From NCBI RefSeq assembly GCF_900106095.1, contig NZ_FNUD01000002.1:4671501-4735500 (forward strand): DNA of 64,000 nucleotides, read 5' to 3'. Of the stretch, positions 50,965 through 59,500 are shown in pieces. Every line of letters begins with the position of its first letter. Within the stretch, counting starts at the first letter, position 1. The DNA comes from Pseudomonas deceptionensis. Its GTDB lineage: Bacteria > Pseudomonadota > Gammaproteobacteria > Pseudomonadales > Pseudomonadaceae. Below the pieces are notes generated by a model. It was not told the origin of the DNA. It saw only the letters and a program-made list of their open reading frames with translations, and made no database searches. The translations under genes and the position numbers were made by a program.

Positions 50965-52158
50965 ATGCCAAGGATTGAAGATAACGCCCGCGACGAAAAC
51001 TTCTGGCACGCCATTGCCGAGCGCTACGACGTAGCACCCGGCCCGATCAATCTGGAAAACGGCTATTTCGGGCGCATGACCCGCGGCGTAGCGCAGGACT
51101 ACCAGCGCAATATCGACTTTATTAACCGCAACAACTCTCTGCCTGTGCGCCAGCACTTCGATCAGGGCCAGAGCAGCGAACTGCGCAACCAGCTGGCTGA
51201 CCTGCTAGGCCTGGACCCGGCAGGCGTCGCACTGACAGCACGCGCTTCAGATGCCCTGCAATCGTTGATTCGCAACTACAACGGCCTGCAACCCGGCGAT
51301 CAATTGCTGATCTGCGACCTGGAATACCACAGCGTCGAATATGCGATGCGCTGGGTCGCCCGTCAGCGCGGGCTGGAACTCATCGAAATATCCCACAAGC
51401 ATCCCGCCACCCATGAAAGCCTGGTGGCCAGCTATCGCGAAGCCTTTGAGCGTCATCCGCGCATCAAACTGATGGCCCTCACCCACGTGACCCACCGCAC
51501 CGGGCTGGTGCTGCCCGTGCAGGAAATTGTCGCGGCGGCCAAGGAACACGGGGTCGATGTGATCCTTGACGGTGCCCACGCACTGGGCCAGATCGAGTTC
51601 GACCTGCAGGCACTGGGCGTTGCCTTTGCCGGATACAACCTGCATAAGTGGGTCGGTGCGCCGTTGACTCTGGGCTTTATGTATATCGACCCGCTGCGCC
51701 TGGCCGATATAGACCCCGACATGGGCGACCGGCATTACCCGGAACCGGACATCCGCAACCGCTCGCCCTATGGCACGGTCAACATCCCGGCGTGGCTGAC
51801 CCTGCCCAAAGTGTTGCAGGAGCATGAGGAGATGGGTGGCACCAGGGCCAAGGGGGCACGCCTGAACTATCTGCGCGATCTGTGGGTCAGTGAGGCGCGC
51901 AAAATGCCGGGCATTGAAGTGCTGATTGAAGATGACCCGCGGCTGCGTTGCGCGATTACGTCGCTGCGCTTTACCCATCTGCAGGATCAACAGCCGATGG
52001 TTGACCGCCTGCTCAAGGACTACAACCTGTTCACCGTCGCCCGCAATGGCTCGGCGTGCGGCAGTTGTATCCGGATTACCGTCGGGTTTACCACCACGCG
52101 GGATGACATCCATCAGCTAATCAAAGCGTTGCGCGAGCTTTCACAGGCTCACGCATAA
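50965..52158 (+). CDS. Class V PLP-dependent aminotransferase (isopenicillin-N-epimerase-like)
   Basis: This 397-residue enzyme has the class V fold. The PLP lysine is in AGYNLHKWVGAPLTLG, the cofactor-contacting aspartate and histidine in DVILDGAHALGQIEFD, and the N-terminal PINLENGYFG is typical. It resembles CefD-like epimerases and cysteine-desulfurase-like proteins, but the usual desulfurase cysteine loop is not evident. Its substrate is unknown. No secondary-metabolite genes surround it. A REP doublet follows 22 bp after the stop. Confidence 0.85.
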   Translation: MPRIEDNARDENFWHAIAERYDVAPGPINLENGYFGRMTRGVAQDYQRNIDFINRNNSLPVRQHFDQGQSSELRNQLADLLGLDPAGVALTARASDALQSLIRNYNGLQPGDQLLICDLEYHSVEYAMRWVARQRGLELIEISHKHPATHESLVASYREAFERHPRIKLMALTHVTHRTGLVLPVQEIVAAAKEHGVDVILDGAHALGQIEFDLQALGVAFAGYNLHKWVGAPLTLGFMYIDPLRLADIDPDMGDRHYPEPDIRNRSPYGTVNIPAWLTLPKVLQEHEEMGGTRAKGARLNYLRDLWVSEARKMPGIEVLIEDDPRLRCAITSLRFTHLQDQQPMVDRLLKDYNLFTVARNGSACGSCIRITVGFTTTRDDIHQLIKALRELSQAHA

Positions 52159-52180
52159 CCCTGTAAAAATTCTGTTACCC

Positions 52181-52235
52181 CCGTGGGAGCGAGCCTGCTC
52201 GCGAATGATCTTCGCGAGCAGGCTCGCTCCCACGG
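52181..52235. repeat. REP doublet after the class V aminotransferase gene
   Basis: Arms 52181-52205 and 52211-52235 (CCGTGGGAGCGAGCCTGCTC and its complement) form a perfect inverted repeat with a 5-base centre, the same format as 36585-36639. It sits between convergent genes, where these elements usually accumulate. Confidence 0.92.
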
Positions 52236-52343
52236 CTGAAGTATCTGCGCCAGCAGCTACACAAATACGCAGGCAAAAAAAAGGTGCGCCGACCAAGCGC
52301 ACCAAAGAACCGTAGAACACACAACAAATTCGGAACTAAAACA

Positions 52344-53009
52344 TCAATCCAGCAGCGCAAGCGCCTCGGCGGTGCATTCCTGGATACGGGCCCAGTCGCC
52401 GTTCTTGATCCATTCGCTGTCCAGCATCCAGCTACCGCCTACACACATCACGTTTTTCAACGCCATGTAGCTGCGAATGTTCGCCGGGCTCACGCCGCCA
52501 GTCGGGCAGAATTTCACTTCGCCAAACGGGCCGCCCAATGCCTTGATCGCGGCCACACCGCCACTGACTTCAGCCGGGAACAGTTTGAAGCGACGGTAGC
52601 CCAACCCGTAGCCTTCCATGATCCCGGAGGCATTGCTGATGCCCGGCAGCAGCGGGATATCGCTGGCTACACTGGCCTGCAACAAGTCACGGGTAATGCC
52701 CGGCGTCACGATAAATTGCGAACCCGCCTCTTCTGCCGCTGCCAGCATATGCCGATCCAGCACAGTGCCTGCGCCGGTCACCAGCTCAGGGCGTTGATCG
52801 CGCAAGATACGGATCGCCTTGAGGCCGAACGCCGAACGCAGGGTCACTTCCAGGGCCGTCAGACCACCGGCCGCCAGCGCATCGGCCAGCGGCAGAATGT
52901 CTTGTTCGCGAGCGATGGTAATCACCGGCAGAATCCGGGCACGGTCACAGAGGCTGTCGATCAGGGCGACTTTATCCGCCATCGATACGTTCGCAATTGT
53001 TGTTGTCAT
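52344..53009 (-). CDS. eda: KDPG aldolase Eda
   Basis: This 221-residue enzyme splits 2-keto-3-deoxy-6-phosphogluconate into pyruvate and glyceraldehyde-3-phosphate, the last Entner-Doudoroff step. The Schiff-base lysine is in RFKLFPAEVSGG, and ILPVITIA, LEVTLRS and FCPTGGVSPANI are intact. The ATG at 53009 gives the usual N-terminus (MTTTIANVSMADKVALIDSL) with AAGGA upstream, although upstream in-frame starts at 53030 and 53036 overlap pgl. It is third in zwf-pgl-eda. Confidence 0.94.
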   Translation of the reverse strand: MTTTIANVSMADKVALIDSLCDRARILPVITIAREQDILPLADALAAGGLTALEVTLRSAFGLKAIRILRDQRPELVTGAGTVLDRHMLAAAEEAGSQFIVTPGITRDLLQASVASDIPLLPGISNASGIMEGYGLGYRRFKLFPAEVSGGVAAIKALGGPFGEVKFCPTGGVSPANIRSYMALKNVMCVGGSWMLDSEWIKNGDWARIQECTAEALALLD

Positions 53010-53026
53010 GGCAGCTGATCCTTGGC

Positions 53027-53740
53027 TCATGGGCACCAGTAAATCTCTAACGTAGGTTGCAGAAAGGCACGAACCGGCAAGGCGGCAACATCAGTGCCCC
53101 CCAGCGCTTCGTTGAGGGTGTTCAATTTGGCCTGCCCCTGGATCGACAGCACCTTGTGTTTTGCGCTCGCCAGCAGGCTGCGGCTCATGCTCAGGCGTTG
53201 ATGCGGCACGGTCGGCGCCAGCATCGCCCAGCAACGGCGCGGGTTATCCAGCTGCAACGCTTCGGTCAGGTTCGGGCTGTCGGGGAACAGCGACGCGGTA
53301 TGCCCGTCATCGCCCATGCCCAGGATCAGCACGTCAATCGGTGGCAACTCGGCCAGGCCCTGGTCGGCCTCTAATGCAGCTTTTTCAACCGTGGCTGCCG
53401 CATTGTACAAACCGACAAAACGGGCCTTGGCTGCCGGGCCTTGCAGCAGGTGCTTTCTGAGCAGGCCAGCATTGCTGTCGGCGTGCTCCACCGGCACCCA
53501 GCGTTCGTCAGCCAGGCTGACGACCACTTTCGACCAGTCGACCGGCTGCTTGATCAGGCTCTCGAAAAAAGCCACCGGGCTACGGCCGCCAGACACCACC
53601 AGGGTGGCAACACCCTGCTGGGCAATGGCTTGATTCAATTGCCCGGCAACACTTGCTGCCAGCCCCTCGGCCAATGACGCCGGGTTTTTGAAGGTGCGCG
53701 CGTTGACGCCTTCAGGCAGTTTCATATCAGATATCGCCAT
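53027..53740 (-). CDS. pgl: 6-phosphogluconolactonase
   Basis: This 237-residue protein of the SugarP-isomerase/NagB-like fold hydrolyses 6-phosphogluconolactone to 6-phosphogluconate. Typical blocks are [26 protein letters not shown] and [15 protein letters not shown]. Its start overlaps the zwf stop by 14 bp and its stop lies 17 bp before eda, so the three genes form one operon. Confidence 0.95.
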   Translation of the reverse strand: MAISDMKLPEGVNARTFKNPASLAEGLAASVAGQLNQAIAQQGVATLVVSGGRSPVAFFESLIKQPVDWSKVVVSLADERWVPVEHADSNAGLLRKHLLQGPAAKARFVGLYNAAATVEKAALEADQGLAELPPIDVLILGMGDDGHTASLFPDSPNLTEALQLDNPRRCWAMLAPTVPHQRLSMSRSLLASAKHKVLSIQGQAKLNTLNEALGGTDVAALPVRAFLQPTLEIYWCP

Positions 53741-55196
53741 ACCAAGACCTCCCGTCCCGCGTAATCAGTGCAATGGAACTCATCGGTCCCCAGGAGCCCG
53801 CCGCATAGGGCTTGGGCGCATCACCGGACTTTTTCCAGCCGGCGATCAACTGGTCGCACCATTTCCATGCCGCTTCAATTTCGTCTTTGCGCACAAACAG
53901 GTTCTGGTTGCCGCGCATCACTTCGAGTAACAGACGCTCGTAGGCATCCGGGATCCGCTCACTGCGATAAGTGTCGGAAAAATTCAGTTGCAACGGGCCG
54001 CTGCGCAGCTGCATGCCCTTGTCCAGACCCTGTTCTTTGGTCATCACACGCAAGGAAATGCCTTCGTCCGGCTGCAGGCGAATAATCAGCTTGTTGCCGA
54101 TTTGCAGGCGCTGCTCCGGGGCGAAGATGTAGTGCGACGGTTCCTTGAAGTGGATCACGATCTGCGACAGCTTTTGTGGCATGCGCTTACCGGTGCGCAG
54201 GTAAAACGGCACACCCGCCCAACGCCAGTTGCGAATATCGGCGCGCAGGGCCACAAAAGTTTCAGTGTCGCTCTGGGTGTTGGAGTTTTCTTCCTCCAGG
54301 TAACCCGGCACCGACTGCCCTTCGCTGTAACCCGCGATGTACTGGCCGCGCACCACTTGGGTGGTCAGGCCTTCGGCACTGATCGGGGCCAGTGCCTTGA
54401 GCACTTTTACCTTCTCGTCGCGAATGCTGTCGGCCGACAGGTCCGCAGGCGGGTCCATCGCAATCAGGCACAACAGCTGCAACAAGTGGTTCTGAATCAT
54501 GTCGCGCAGCTGGCCGGCCTTGTCGAAATAACCCCAGCGACCTTCGATGCCCACTTTCTCGGCCACGGTGATTTCAACGTGGGAGATGTAGCGCTGGTTC
54601 CACTGGGTTTCAAACAGGCTGTTGGCAAAGCGCAGCGCGATCAGGTTTTGTACGGTTTCTTTGCCCAGGTAGTGGTCGATGCGGTAGATGCGGTTCTCGG
54701 GGAAGAACTGCGCCACAGCGTCGTTGACCTTGCGCGAAGACTCGAGGTCCGAACCGATGGGTTTTTCCAGCACCACACGGGTGTTTTCAGTCAGGCCGAC
54801 TTTGGACAGGTTCTCGCAAATCGCGCCGTAAACCGCCGCAGGCGTGGCGAAGTAGGCGATCAGGCGCTGCTCTGTTCCGGCAAGTTGTGCCAGGGACAGA
54901 TAATCGTCAGTCTTGAAAAAATCCACATGCAGATAGCTCAGACGAGCCAGGAAGCGGGTCACCGCTTCATCTTCGATTTCCTTGTCGCCGACATACTGGC
55001 GCAACTGGCTGTCGATATGCGCCAGGTGCGAGAGAGCGTCGCCCGGCTCGCGAGCCAGCGCGAGAATGCGCGTGTCAGCATGGAGCAGACCGGCGCGGTC
55101 CAGTTGGTATAAAGCAGGAAACAACTTGCGCAGGGCCAAATCGCCAAGGGCGCCGAACAAGGCAAAGGTGCACGGTTCAACCGTAATCGAAGGCAT
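53727..55196 (-). CDS. zwf: Glucose-6-phosphate 1-dehydrogenase
   Basis: This 489-residue enzyme oxidises glucose-6-phosphate with NAD(P)+. The Rossmann [16 protein letters not shown] and the substrate/catalytic signature RIDHYLGKE are present, followed by [11 protein letters not shown] and other conserved stretches. It leads the zwf-pgl-eda operon, divergent from hexR across 196 bp that hold a HexR-like palindrome. Length is normal. Confidence 0.96.
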   Translation of the reverse strand: MPSITVEPCTFALFGALGDLALRKLFPALYQLDRAGLLHADTRILALAREPGDALSHLAHIDSQLRQYVGDKEIEDEAVTRFLARLSYLHVDFFKTDDYLSLAQLAGTEQRLIAYFATPAAVYGAICENLSKVGLTENTRVVLEKPIGSDLESSRKVNDAVAQFFPENRIYRIDHYLGKETVQNLIALRFANSLFETQWNQRYISHVEITVAEKVGIEGRWGYFDKAGQLRDMIQNHLLQLLCLIAMDPPADLSADSIRDEKVKVLKALAPISAEGLTTQVVRGQYIAGYSEGQSVPGYLEEENSNTQSDTETFVALRADIRNWRWAGVPFYLRTGKRMPQKLSQIVIHFKEPSHYIFAPEQRLQIGNKLIIRLQPDEGISLRVMTKEQGLDKGMQLRSGPLQLNFSDTYRSERIPDAYERLLLEVMRGNQNLFVRKDEIEAAWKWCDQLIAGWKKSGDAPKPYAAGSWGPMSSIALITRDGRSWYGDI

Positions 55197-55261
55197 GATG
55201 TTTGTTCTTTTATCAAGTTAAGCTACAAATACCTTTTTTCAAGGCATCACTCAAGGAAAAA

Positions 55262-55278
55262 TGTAGTAATAAACACAA
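55262..55278. promoter_or_regulatory. Putative HexR operator in the zwf-hexR intergenic region
   Basis: TGTAGTAATAAACACAA approximates the HexR palindrome (TGTAATTN-type / TTGT-N8-ACAA). It lies 66 bp before zwf in a region where HexR binding is established in other pseudomonads. HexR releases when 2-keto-3-deoxy-6-phosphogluconate accumulates. The match is imperfect. Confidence 0.5.
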
Positions 55279-55392
55279 CATTTTCTCAAAATTCAGATTC
55301 CTGCTAGTGGTCGTCACAGGCCACCAGTAGGATAGGCCACCTTCCAGAACCGCTTTAGCCCGGTTCTTGCATCGCTGACCCAAGGATCATAA

Positions 55393-56262
55393 ATGGACCG
55401 CGTGCGAAATTTACTCGAACAGATCAAAAGCCGCCTCGAAGACCTGAACAAGGCCGAGCGCAAAGTGGCTGAAGTCATCCTGCAGAACCCGCAGCAGGCG
55501 ACCCGGTTCAGCATTGCTGCGCTCGCTCAGGCCGCGTCGGTCAGCGAACCCACGGTCAACCGCTTTTGCCGTTCATTCGGCGTCAGCGGCTACCCCGAGC
55601 TAAAGCTGCAACTGGCACAAAGCCTGGCCAGCGGCGCAGCTTATGTCAGTCGGGCCGTTGAGGCCGATGACAATCCAGAAGCCTACACCCAAAAGATTTT
55701 CGGCAGCGCCATTGCCTCGCTGGACAGTGCCTGCCAGGCATTGGACCCGAACCTTATCAGTCGCGCCGTCGACTTGCTGATTCAGGCTCGGCAAATCCAC
55801 TTTTTCGGCCTGGGTGCTTCGGCCCCCGTGGCGCTGGATGCACAACACAAGTTCTTCCGCTTCAACCTCGCCGTCACGGCCCACGCCGACGTCCTGATGC
55901 AGCGCATGATCGCCTCCGTGGCACACACCGGCGAACTGTTCGTGATTATCTCCTACACGGGACGCACCCGAGAGCTGGTTGAGGTCGCACGCATCGCACG
56001 GGCCAACGGCGCCTCGGTGCTGGGCCTGACCGCCGAAAACTCACCGTTGGCCAAGGCCAGTACGTTGAGCCTGAACATCCCGCTGCCCGAAGACACCGAC
56101 ATCTATATGCCGATGACCTCGCGCATTATTCAGCTCACGGTGCTCGACGTGCTGGCCACCGGCATGACCTTGCGCCGGGGCGTGGACTTCCAGCCGCACC
56201 TGCGCAAAATCAAGGAAAGCCTCAATGCCAGCCGCTACCCGGTAGGCGATGAATTCAACTGA
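55393..56262 (+). CDS. hexR: RpiR-family repressor HexR
   Basis: This 289-residue regulator has an RpiR-type HTH at the N-terminus ([20 protein letters not shown], then [20 protein letters not shown]). A C-terminal SIS sugar-phosphate domain follows ([40 protein letters not shown]). HexR controls zwf, edd and gap genes of glucose catabolism. It is divergent from zwf, the standard Pseudomonas layout. A weak hairpin (AGGCACGG / CCGTGCCT, 56268-56290) follows its stop. Confidence 0.95.
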   Translation: MDRVRNLLEQIKSRLEDLNKAERKVAEVILQNPQQATRFSIAALAQAASVSEPTVNRFCRSFGVSGYPELKLQLAQSLASGAAYVSRAVEADDNPEAYTQKIFGSAIASLDSACQALDPNLISRAVDLLIQARQIHFFGLGASAPVALDAQHKFFRFNLAVTAHADVLMQRMIASVAHTGELFVIISYTGRTRELVEVARIARANGASVLGLTAENSPLAKASTLSLNIPLPEDTDIYMPMTSRIIQLTVLDVLATGMTLRRGVDFQPHLRKIKESLNASRYPVGDEFN

Positions 56263-56597
56263 TCCGCAGGCACGGACAAGCGCCGTGCCTTCCTGCTTTA
56301 CCCTGCAGCCGTATTGGTCTCTTCGCCCGACAAACGGCTGAGTCAGGGCTTGCTGCCCCCCCCTTTCGATTCCCCTCGCACACGCCTTCTTTATAAGGGG
56401 GCAGGCCCTTTCGCCCCCTCTGAAAACGCGTACCCCACTGTCAGATATGACAGGTTACAGACGCAGGAAAGAGTCATAACGTGAACACCTCGGGGCTTTA
56501 TTTAAACGGGGTTCAGTCGTTTATGTGCCTGCTGCTCCTGCCCCTACATATTCAGATTGGTCTATCTGAAAAAGTCCCGTGGCAGGAGCTCATGATC
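56263..56597 (+). other. Region between hexR and the TcB gene
   Basis: About 335 bases separate housekeeping genes from the toxin locus. They contain a weak hairpin after hexR (56268-56290), a pyrimidine-rich stretch, and a perfect palindrome CTGTCA-GATA-TGACAG (56438-56453). A GTG-started frame from 56481 runs into the TcB frame but codes for a hydrophobic, non-conserved leader, so I treat it as untranslated. Confidence 0.5.
56438..56453. promoter_or_regulatory. Palindromic operator candidate upstream of TcB
   Basis: CTGTCAGATATGACAG has two perfect 6-base arms around a 4-base centre. It lies 145 bp before the TcB start, where a promoter would be expected. I cannot assign a regulator. Confidence 0.45.
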
Positions 56598-59500
56598 ATG
56601 GCCCAAGAACCGCTCAGCATTTCTGCACCCTCACTGCCTAAAGGTGGCGGCGCCATTCAAAGCATTGGCGAAGGCTGGGGAGCCGTAGGCTTGACCGGTG
56701 CCGCGTCACTGGCAATCCCCCTGCCCATCACCCCCGGCCGCGGCTTTGCCCCCGCATTGGGCTTGAGCTACAGCAGTGGCGGCGGCCGCACAGAGTTCGG
56801 TCAGGGATGGTCAATCAACCGCCCCTCGATCAGCCGGCAAACCAGCCTGGGCACACCTCAGTTCGAGGCCGACGCCAATGGCAAAATGGTCGAGCCGGTT
56901 TACCTCTCCCCCAGCGGCGATGTGTTACTGGCGCAACGCGATGCCAGTGGTGAGTTAATCACCCGTGACGCCTCCATGTTTCGCGACCGGCCGTTGTCTG
57001 AAACCTATCGCGTGAGCGCTTACCGCCCACGGGTCGAAGGCGACTTCAGCACGTTCGAGCACTTTGTCGGCATAACCGGTTCGTTCTGGCTGATCCAGCT
57101 CGCAGACGGCAGTGCCCATGTGTACGGCCACAGTGAAAACGCCCGTCTGCAACACGTGAATGGCAACGCGGTGTGGGTGGCCGAGTGGCACCTTGAGGAG
57201 TCGGTCGCCGTCAATGGCGAGCATGTGCTCTACGAATACATATCTGAGAACGATGTATCGCTGAGCACACTGACAGGCCCTGCAGCAGATGCCTGGAGAA
57301 GCCGCGACAGCAGCACCTGTCGTTACCTGCAACGTGTTCGTTACGGCAACCTGACCGGCGACCGGGTGCCCTTTTTGCTGCAACGGGCGATGGTGCCCGT
57401 CTGGCTGTTTGATCTGGTCTTCGATTATGGCGAATGTGACCCCCGGCTGGAGGTCAAGCCCCAGTACCCACGGGCCCCTGGCACGCAGTGGCCGCTGCGG
57501 GCCGACCCGGTCAGCAGTTACCGCTACGGGTTCGAGGAGCGCACGCTGCGACTGTGCCATCAGGTATTGATGTTTCACTGGTGCGCCGATGGCCCGGACA
57601 ATAGCGGCCCCGTTCTGCTCCAGGGCGAGCCGACGCTGGTACAGCGCCTGCAACTGGAGTACAGCCAGCAGCCAGCGGTGTCCATGCTGACCGCCACGCA
57701 TATCATTGGCTATGTCGGGCAGGAAGCCCAATTCAACCCCCCGCAAGAGTTCACCTACAGCGCATTCACCCTCACCCCGGAATCCGTAAGGTTCTCACCG
57801 TTTTTCACAGAACAGACGCCCGGGCAGAGCCCGGGCATCGATACCGGCAATTACCAATTGGTTGACCTGTTCGGCGAAGGGCTGGCCGGGGTCCTCTATC
57901 GCCAGCAAAACGCCTGGTACTACCGGCGGCCCATCCGCCACCCCGGCCCCGGCCTGGATAAAAATGCGGTGGGCTACGCGGCGCAGGAGTTGCTCAAACA
58001 GATTCCCGTGGCCAACAACAGCTCACCCACGCTACAGGTACTGACGGACATCAATGGCGACGGCAAGCTCGACTGGCTGGTGGCACAGCCCTCCATGGCC
58101 GGGTTCTTCACGCTGGACAGCAATCAGCAATGGAGCCACTTCACGCCCTACGCGGCATTCCCTACCGAGTTTTTTCATCCACAAGCGCAGCTGGCCAGCC
58201 TGATGGGCAACGGCCTGTCGGACCTGGCAATGATCGGAACCCGCAGCGTGCGCGTGTATGTCAATTTGAAAGACAAAGGTTTCGATACACCCCTCGAGGT
58301 CAACCGCCAGAGCACTGAAACCGCCTTGCCAGTGGTCATTGACGAACGCTGCGAACTGGTGGCGTTCAGTGATCTGCTGGGGTCGGGGCAACAGCATTTG
58401 ATCCATATCACCGGGCAGGCCGTGAGCTGCTTTCCAAACCTGGGGCTCGGACGATTTGGCGAGCCGGTCAACTTTGGCAAGCTGGACTTTACGGGCGAGT
58501 TCAACCCCGCCCATATCCGGCTCGCCGACCTGGATGGCTCCGGCGCTGCCGATATCCTGTATTGGCAAAGTGATTCGGTGCAGATCTTCATGAACCTCAG
58601 CGGGCACGGGTTTGCCGCCCCCGTTACGATTGCCCTGCCTGAGGGGCTGAGGTTCAACGCGCTGACCAGTGTCAGCGTGGCCGATCTGCAGGGGCTTGGC
58701 TGCTCCAGCCTGGTGTTGACCAGCCACACACAAAATCCCTCACTTAAACCCAGCCATTGGCGCTGCGACTTTGTCGACGACAACAAACCCTATCTGCTGC
58801 GCACCACGGACAACAATATGGGGGCTTCGGGCGAGGTGGTGTATCGCTCATCGGCACAGGAGTGGCTGGACGAGAAAAACCTGCTGCCAGACCCGTCCCT
58901 GGCCGTCTGCGAGATGCCCTTCCCGATGCATCTGGTCAGCGAGCAGCGCCAGTTCGATCAGATCACAGGCAATCATTTGTCCCAGTTCTTTAGCTATCGG
59001 CACGGCTATTACGATGGCGTGGAACGGGAATTTCGCGGCTTCGGCCTGCTGCTGCAAACCGACACCGAGTCAGCCACCGCCACCGCCAATACCCAGGGGT
59101 TCAGCGCGCCTGTCGTGAGCAAGACCTGGTTCCACACCGGCAAGACCCTGCACATGCCCATACCTGATGCCTGGGCCGGTGATGCGCGGCTGGAGCCGCT
59201 GGGCAGCACCTTGTGTACCCAGCGCATTGATGGCACCGAGCAGATATTTACCGACTGGGATGCCCCTGCACTGCGCGACGCGGCCCGCACCTTGAGCGGC
59301 TCGGTATTGCGCGCCGAGGTCCTGGGCGCCGATGGCAATGCAGTGCCTTACAGCGTCACCCAAAGCCGATATGGCGTTCGCCTGCTGCAAGCGCGCTCCG
59401 ACACTGCCACCTACAGCGTCATGCTGGGGTTTGCCATCGAGCAGCGCAGCCTGCAATACGAGCGCCAGGCCGATGACCCGCTTTGCCAGCACCAAATCAC

